This document shows positions 12,420 to 15,907 of a DNA stretch of 15,907 nt, in pieces. The position numbers and the translations under genes were made by a program. Source of the DNA: Flavobacteriaceae bacterium (GTDB taxonomy: Bacteria; Bacteroidota; Bacteroidia; Flavobacteriales; Flavobacteriaceae); the NCBI GenBank assembly GCA_021647405.1, contig JAKIUU010000044.1, positions 1-15,907 of the forward strand, read 5' to 3'. Position 1 is the stretch's first letter. The number at the start of each line of letters is the position of its first letter. The notes beneath the pieces are model-generated. The model made no database searches, was not told the origin of the DNA, and worked only from the letters and a program-made list of their open reading frames with translations.

Positions 12420-12456
12420 ATTAAAACTATTGATTGTAATTATCATAATACCCTAT
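12420..12456. promoter_or_regulatory. Possible OxyR site in the oxyR-dps intergenic region
   Basis: Four tetranucleotides at an 11-bp period, ATTA (12420), TGAT (12431), ATCA (12442) and CTAT (12453), mimic the OxyR pattern ATAG-N7-CTAT repeated. TGAT-N7-ATCA is an exact inverted repeat. Only the last half-site matches the E. coli consensus fully, so this is a weak call supported mainly by position, 42 bp upstream of the dps ATG. A near-match -7 (GATATTTG, 12467-12474) follows. Confidence 0.35.
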
Positions 12457-12498
12457 TTTTTTAAAAGATATTTGTATATAATTTAAATACAAACAATT

Positions 12499-12969
12499 AT
12501 GAAAACAACAACAATAGGTTTAAGTACCGAACAATCAGCTATTTTATCAAGTGAATTAAATACCTTACTCTCTAATTTCCAGGTGTATTATCAGAATTTA
12601 AGGGGATTACATTGGAATATTAAAGGCCGTAATTTCTTTGAATTACACCTTAAATTTGAAGAATTATACACAGATGCACAAGAAAAAGTAGATTTAATAG
12701 CCGAGCGCATCCTTACGTTAGAAGGCACTCCCTTGCACACTTTTGATGACTATTTGGCTTTATCTGAGATAAAATCGGGTAAAAATATTAGCAACGATTT
12801 AGAAGCCGTACATTTAATTGTAACTTCAATTGCAACGCTTCTAAAAATAGAACGCAAAATTTTGACTCTTTCAGATGATGCGCAAGACGAAGGAACCAAC
12901 TCCATGATGAGTGATTTTATTGCTGAACAAGAAAAAACAGTTTGGATGCTCAAAGCATGGTTGGCCTAA
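12499..12969 (+). CDS. dps: Dps, DNA-protecting miniferritin
   Basis: Dps forms 12-subunit shells that oxidise Fe(II) with hydrogen peroxide and store the iron, protecting DNA in the cytoplasm. The 156-aa product has the four-helix ferritin-like fold. The inter-subunit ferroxidase residues are H38 (GLHWNIKG), H50 (FELHLKFEELY), D65 and E69 (KVDLIAERIL), with the spacing 12, 15 and 4 seen in Listeria-type Dps. The N-terminus is short and lacks the Lys-rich tail used by E. coli Dps to bind DNA, so DNA binding is uncertain. It is divergent from oxyR and probably under its control. Its stop is 11 bp from that of the convergent acyltransferase gene, with no terminator visible. Confidence 0.95.
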   Translation: MKTTTIGLSTEQSAILSSELNTLLSNFQVYYQNLRGLHWNIKGRNFFELHLKFEELYTDAQEKVDLIAERILTLEGTPLHTFDDYLALSEIKSGKNISNDLEAVHLIVTSIATLLKIERKILTLSDDAQDEGTNSMMSDFIAEQEKTVWMLKAWLA

Positions 12970-12980
12970 ACAACAGAGGT

Positions 12981-13793
12981 TTAGTACATATCCCAAAAAT
13001 TGCGTTTTTCATTAAGAACCGCTTCCTGTTTGGCGTAATCTTTTACAGGAACAACTTTTAAAAAGGAGGGGTGTTGCTCTATGGCATATTCAATTTTAGT
13101 CACAATAGCTTCAATTGAATCATTTTCATAGTCAATTTTTAGAGGCTCTTTAATAACCATTGATTGCAGCACATCTCTTTTTTTTATCATCAGTCCTTTT
13201 TTATCAAAGGCACGTCTAAATCCATCAATTACAATGGGTACAACAATGGGCTTAAACTTTTTTATTATATGTGCTGTTCCTTTGCGGATGGGATTAAAAG
13301 GTTTGGTAGTGCCTTGTGGAAATGTTATTACCCAACCATCATCTAGTGCTTTACCAATATTGGTAATGTCAGAAAATTTTACATTTCGCTTAACATCTTT
13401 ACCACCTGCCCGCCAAGTGCGTTCAATAGGAATGGCACCGGCATAAGCCATAAGTTTGGGTAAAAACCCCGAACGCATGGTCTCTTTGGCAGCTACAAAA
13501 TACAGATTCATTTTTGGACGGTGTAAATAACCAATATTTTTAATTGAGTCATCTCTGCCACTTAAAGAGGCATTAAATACATGAAACATAGCGGCTACAT
13601 CGGCAAAATAGGTTTGATGATTTGAAATAATCAAAACGTTATTATGTGGAATATCTCTCAATACTTGAGAGCCGTCTATCTGTAAATTATTAAATTTTCG
13701 ATACCGCTGATGTGAAACAGCACCGAGCAATCTTATAATAGCTCTCTTAAAGAATAAATAATTTCCAAAAATATCTTTTCTAAATAAATTCAT
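12981..13793 (-). CDS. PlsC-like lysophospholipid acyltransferase, divergent
   Basis: The family transfers acyl chains from acyl-ACP or acyl-CoA to lysophosphatidate or related lipids at the inner membrane. The 270-aa product has recognisable blocks. NHQTYFAD (58-65) stands for NHxxxxD, GAIPIERTWR (119-128) for the glycerol-phosphate-binding block, FPQGTTKPF (158-166) for FPEGTRS, and PIVVPIVIDGFRR (182-194) for the last block. Two features are unusual. His59 and Asp65 are separated by five residues rather than four, and the Glu of FPEG is Gln. I believe such forms occur across flavobacteria, so it is likely a distinct subfamily rather than a dead enzyme; the substrate is unknown. It follows the Nudix gene by 46 bp on the same strand and may share its transcript. 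Confidence 0.82.
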   Translation of the reverse strand: MNLFRKDIFGNYLFFKRAIIRLLGAVSHQRYRKFNNLQIDGSQVLRDIPHNNVLIISNHQTYFADVAAMFHVFNASLSGRDDSIKNIGYLHRPKMNLYFVAAKETMRSGFLPKLMAYAGAIPIERTWRAGGKDVKRNVKFSDITNIGKALDDGWVITFPQGTTKPFNPIRKGTAHIIKKFKPIVVPIVIDGFRRAFDKKGLMIKKRDVLQSMVIKEPLKIDYENDSIEAIVTKIEYAIEQHPSFLKVVPVKDYAKQEAVLNEKRNFWDMY

Positions 13794-13839
13794 AAATTAT
13801 AAGGGCTTGGGTAGGTAGCAAATGTAATGAAATTAAGTA

Positions 13840-14466
13840 TTACAGGCCATTTAACAAATCTTTTATTTCGCTCAACACCATGGCTGTGGCTCCCCAAACT
13901 ATATAATTATTTAGTTTAAAGCACGGTACATCAATATTCTTCATATAGGATGTTGACATATTTTTAATTATCAAATTGCGGTCGTCAAGCAACTGTGCCA
14001 ATTCTACTTTAATAATTTGATTGACCTCATGGTTGGGTGTAAAATTTTCTTCAGATTTTAAATAGCCTAAAAAAGGCGTTACCAAAAAATTACTAGGGGG
14101 AATATAAGTTGTTGTAAGCTCACGAATTAGCGAAATATTTTTAACGCCTATTTCTTCGTGTGTTTCACGAAAAGCTGTAGCCATTAAATTGCTATCTTTA
14201 ACATCTAATTTTCCGCCAGGAAAACTTATTTGGGCCGAATGTACGCCTTTATATTGGGCGCGTTCGGTTAAAATAAAGTGTGTTTTATTGTCCTTATCGG
14301 GATAAAATAAGACCATTACAGCAGCCGATTTTGGATGGCGATCAGCAATTTTATCCAAATCAAAATTAAGCCGTGCTACAGGCGCCATTTTAAGAAGCGC
14401 ATCCAGACCGCCCAATTTGGCTTTTTTTATAAGTGAGATATTTTTAATAAAATTAGAGAAATCCAA
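13840..14466 (-). CDS. Nudix hydrolase, CoA-pyrophosphatase (NudL/NUDT7) type
   Basis: The likely reaction splits coenzyme A or its derivatives into acyl-phosphopantetheine and 3',5'-ADP in the cytoplasm. The 208-aa product has the extended CoA-Nudix signature LTERAQYKGVHSAQISFPGG (66-85). It leads into the Nudix helix with R100, E101, E104 and E105 (FRETHEEIG). The loop between GG and RE is 14 residues, one longer than the standard box, as in CoA pyrophosphatases I recall. The start appears to be TTG (MDFSNF...): an in-frame stop lies eight codons upstream and the next ATG would remove 26 residues that fit the family. The acyltransferase gene follows downstream, so CoA and lipid turnover may be linked; this is inference. 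Confidence 0.88.
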   Translation of the reverse strand: MDFSNFIKNISLIKKAKLGGLDALLKMAPVARLNFDLDKIADRHPKSAAVMVLFYPDKDNKTHFILTERAQYKGVHSAQISFPGGKLDVKDSNLMATAFRETHEEIGVKNISLIRELTTTYIPPSNFLVTPFLGYLKSEENFTPNHEVNQIIKVELAQLLDDRNLIIKNMSTSYMKNIDVPCFKLNNYIVWGATAMVLSEIKDLLNGL

Positions 14467-14474
14467 TATATTTG
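14467..14474 (+). promoter_or_regulatory. Promoter -7 element of the dipeptidase gene
   Basis: TATATTTG matches TAnnTTTG and ends 43 bp before the dipeptidase ATG. The -33 is poor (T-run 14441-14445). The element abuts the TTG start codon of the divergent Nudix gene, so the two genes' control regions overlap. Confidence 0.45.
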
Positions 14475-14517
14475 CTACTTTAGAATTTCAAAATTAAACT
14501 ATTTAGTAAACTTACAT

Positions 14518-15690
14518 ATGAAAAACACCTTAAAAATTGGTATTAAAATTCTTGTCCTTCTTTTGCTTATCTACTTTGCCGCTAGCCGTTTTTTACCCTC
14601 AGTCATAGATAAAAAATACAATCATATAATAGAAAAACCTCCTTATACTGTTTCTTTAAAGGCACGTCAGCTCAATGACAGTCTTGATTTTATTGCCGAT
14701 TTGCATTGTGATGCCCTATTGTGGAACAGAGACCTGTTAAAAGAACACGACTTTGGCGCTGTAGATATTCCGAGAATGATTAAGGCCAATGAAGCCTTAC
14801 AAGCTTTTACCATAGTTACCAAGGTCCCCAAAGGAATTAATTTTGATAAAAATACCGATGAGACCGACGCTGTTATGTTGCCTTATATTTTGGAGGGACG
14901 CCCTTTAAAATCGTGGTTTAACCTAACACAACGCGCAATATCGCAGTGTGACGATTTGAATAAGTTTGCCGCCAAATCTAAAGGAACTTTTTATGTTATT
15001 AAATCTAAATCTGGTTTACAAAAATATCTTAAAAAGCGCCAACAAAACAAGCATATTACCGCAGGATTTTTAGGAATAGAAGGGATGCACGCCCTAAGTG
15101 GTAAACTCAGCAATATAGATGTATTGTACAATGCAGGCGTAAGAATGATGTCGCCAGTCCATTTTTTCGACAACAAGCTGGGCAGTTCGGCACATGGTGT
15201 GTTGCATGGAGGCTTGAGCGAATTTGGCAAAAAGGTCATAAAAAAAATGCAGGCCAAAAACATGATTTTAGATGTGGCACACAGCTCAGAAAAAATGTTA
15301 GACGACATTTTAGCCATTTCAACCAAGCCTATTTTGAGCTCTCATACAGGTGTTAAAGGTATCTATAACAATGGTCGAAACCTGTCTGATGCACACTTAA
15401 TTGGTATTGCCAATACAGGAGGTATTGTAGGGATAGCTTTTTTTGACAAGGCTATTAAAAAAGCCGATGCCTTTCATATTGCGCAATCTATTAAATACAC
15501 TGTTGACCTTATTGGTGTTGAACATGTAGCATTGGGCTCTGATTTTGATGGGGCTATTACGGCGCCGTTTGATGTAACTGGCCTGCCTCTAATAATTGAT
15601 GAACTGTTAAAACTAGGTTTTACACCCCAACAAATTGGTTTGGTTATGGGGGGCAATGTTAAGCGGTTTTTATTGGAAAATCTACCCTAA
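14518..15690 (+). CDS. Membrane dipeptidase, peptidase family M19
   Basis: M19 enzymes are binuclear zinc amidohydrolase-fold peptidases that cleave dipeptides, including some with a D-residue at the second position. The 390-aa product has an N-terminal hydrophobic segment (about 7-22, IGIKILVLLLLIYFAA) without a lipobox. It is therefore probably anchored in the inner membrane with the enzyme in the periplasm. Metal and catalytic residues are visible: H63 and D65 (DLHCDALL), the bridging E188 (LGIEGMHAL), H255 (LDVAHSS), H276 (LSSHTG) and D342 (LGSDFDG). The C-terminal GGNVKRFL is also typical. The length is normal for family members with an anchor. It is a single-gene unit, divergent from the Nudix gene. 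Substrates cannot be deduced; recycling of peptidoglycan or nutrient peptides are the usual suggestions. Confidence 0.94.
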   Translation: MKNTLKIGIKILVLLLLIYFAASRFLPSVIDKKYNHIIEKPPYTVSLKARQLNDSLDFIADLHCDALLWNRDLLKEHDFGAVDIPRMIKANEALQAFTIVTKVPKGINFDKNTDETDAVMLPYILEGRPLKSWFNLTQRAISQCDDLNKFAAKSKGTFYVIKSKSGLQKYLKKRQQNKHITAGFLGIEGMHALSGKLSNIDVLYNAGVRMMSPVHFFDNKLGSSAHGVLHGGLSEFGKKVIKKMQAKNMILDVAHSSEKMLDDILAISTKPILSSHTGVKGIYNNGRNLSDAHLIGIANTGGIVGIAFFDKAIKKADAFHIAQSIKYTVDLIGVEHVALGSDFDGAITAPFDVTGLPLIIDELLKLGFTPQQIGLVMGGNVKRFLLENLP

Positions 15691-15819
15691 ATCAATAAAC
15701 TTTTCTCTCCTTTTTATGGCGGAAATACCCAAGACTTTTATAAGCATCAGATATTTGATATCCAACAAAAGTGTATTTATTAAATAGTCAACCCTCAAAA
15801 AGCAATAATCTATCCTAGA
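15682..15819 (-). pseudogene. Possible 3' remnant of a minus-strand gene
   Basis: From just after an in-frame stop (15820-15822) a frame of 45 codons runs to a stop that overlaps the dipeptidase 3' end by 9 bp. It reads in part VDYLINTLLLDIKYLMLIKVLG and then a basic tail ending in EKFIDLG. The pattern faintly recalls C-termini of membrane-associated sugar transferases (short hydrophobic stretch, LDIK, basic end). It has no credible start. A different frame is open from the window edge down to about 15818, so a frameshifted or decayed gene is possible. The rest of 15691-15907 shows no gene on the plus strand. The family assignment is a guess. Confidence 0.25.
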
Positions 15820-15907
15820 TCAGGCTATACCTATTTAGAGAATACGTTTTAATTTTAAAGAAGCCTATTATTTGTTGTTTTATAACAAGCCAAGAAATAG
15901 CTATTTT

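Overview
The window looks like chromosome from a low-GC member of the Bacteroidota, most likely Flavobacteriia. The evidence is the AT-rich composition, near absence of Shine-Dalgarno sequences, several promoters of the Bacteroidota form (TTG/TTTG, about 19-20 nt, TAnnTTTG), a CRISPR repeat with type II-C Cas1/Cas2, and small hypothetical proteins of a kind I associate with flavobacteria. Species cannot be fixed from the sequence.

Positions 1-3260 are an accessory island. It holds the right end of a CRISPR array (seven full 36-nt repeats plus one cut by the window edge), then cas2 and cas1 on the minus strand. Where cas9 normally sits, upstream of cas1, there is instead a REP-associated Y1/HUH transposase (RAYT). 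Four copies of an AGACCTACTAGGTTTT palindrome family flank these genes, and the outermost two share an extra 20-nt flank. No cas9 and no convincing anti-repeat (tracrRNA) lies in the window. The cas2-array gap also carries a compact three-way-junction RNA/terminator on the minus strand and a bidirectional hairpin.

Positions 3296-6728 are all minus-strand. They hold a small lipoprotein, an Hsp20 chaperone, a MarR-family regulator, and a tightly packed set NAD(P)H oxidoreductase - YceI - hotdog thioesterase. The promoter of that set carries two tandem ATGTTnnAACAT palindromes lying over its -33/-7 elements, a plausible MarR operator. Positions 6877-8340 are a plus-strand operon: isopentenyl-diphosphate isomerase, a 6-pyruvoyl-tetrahydropterin synthase/QueD homologue and a membrane-anchored Bcp-type peroxiredoxin. 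It converges on an adenine deaminase gene that may be leaderless. A class I mannose-6-phosphate isomerase follows.

Positions 10477-11433 hold three small conserved-looking genes without assigned function. Next comes a divergent oxyR-dps pair (peroxide sensor and iron-sequestering miniferritin), then a divergent PlsC-like acyltransferase, a CoA-pyrophosphatase-type Nudix hydrolase with a TTG start, and a membrane-anchored M19 dipeptidase. The right end (15691-15907) has no intact gene; it may carry the 3' remnant of a minus-strand gene. Apart from the island, the window is ordinary housekeeping and stress-response chromosome. The most unusual part is the cas9-less adaptation module enclosed with a RAYT between REP-like repeats.
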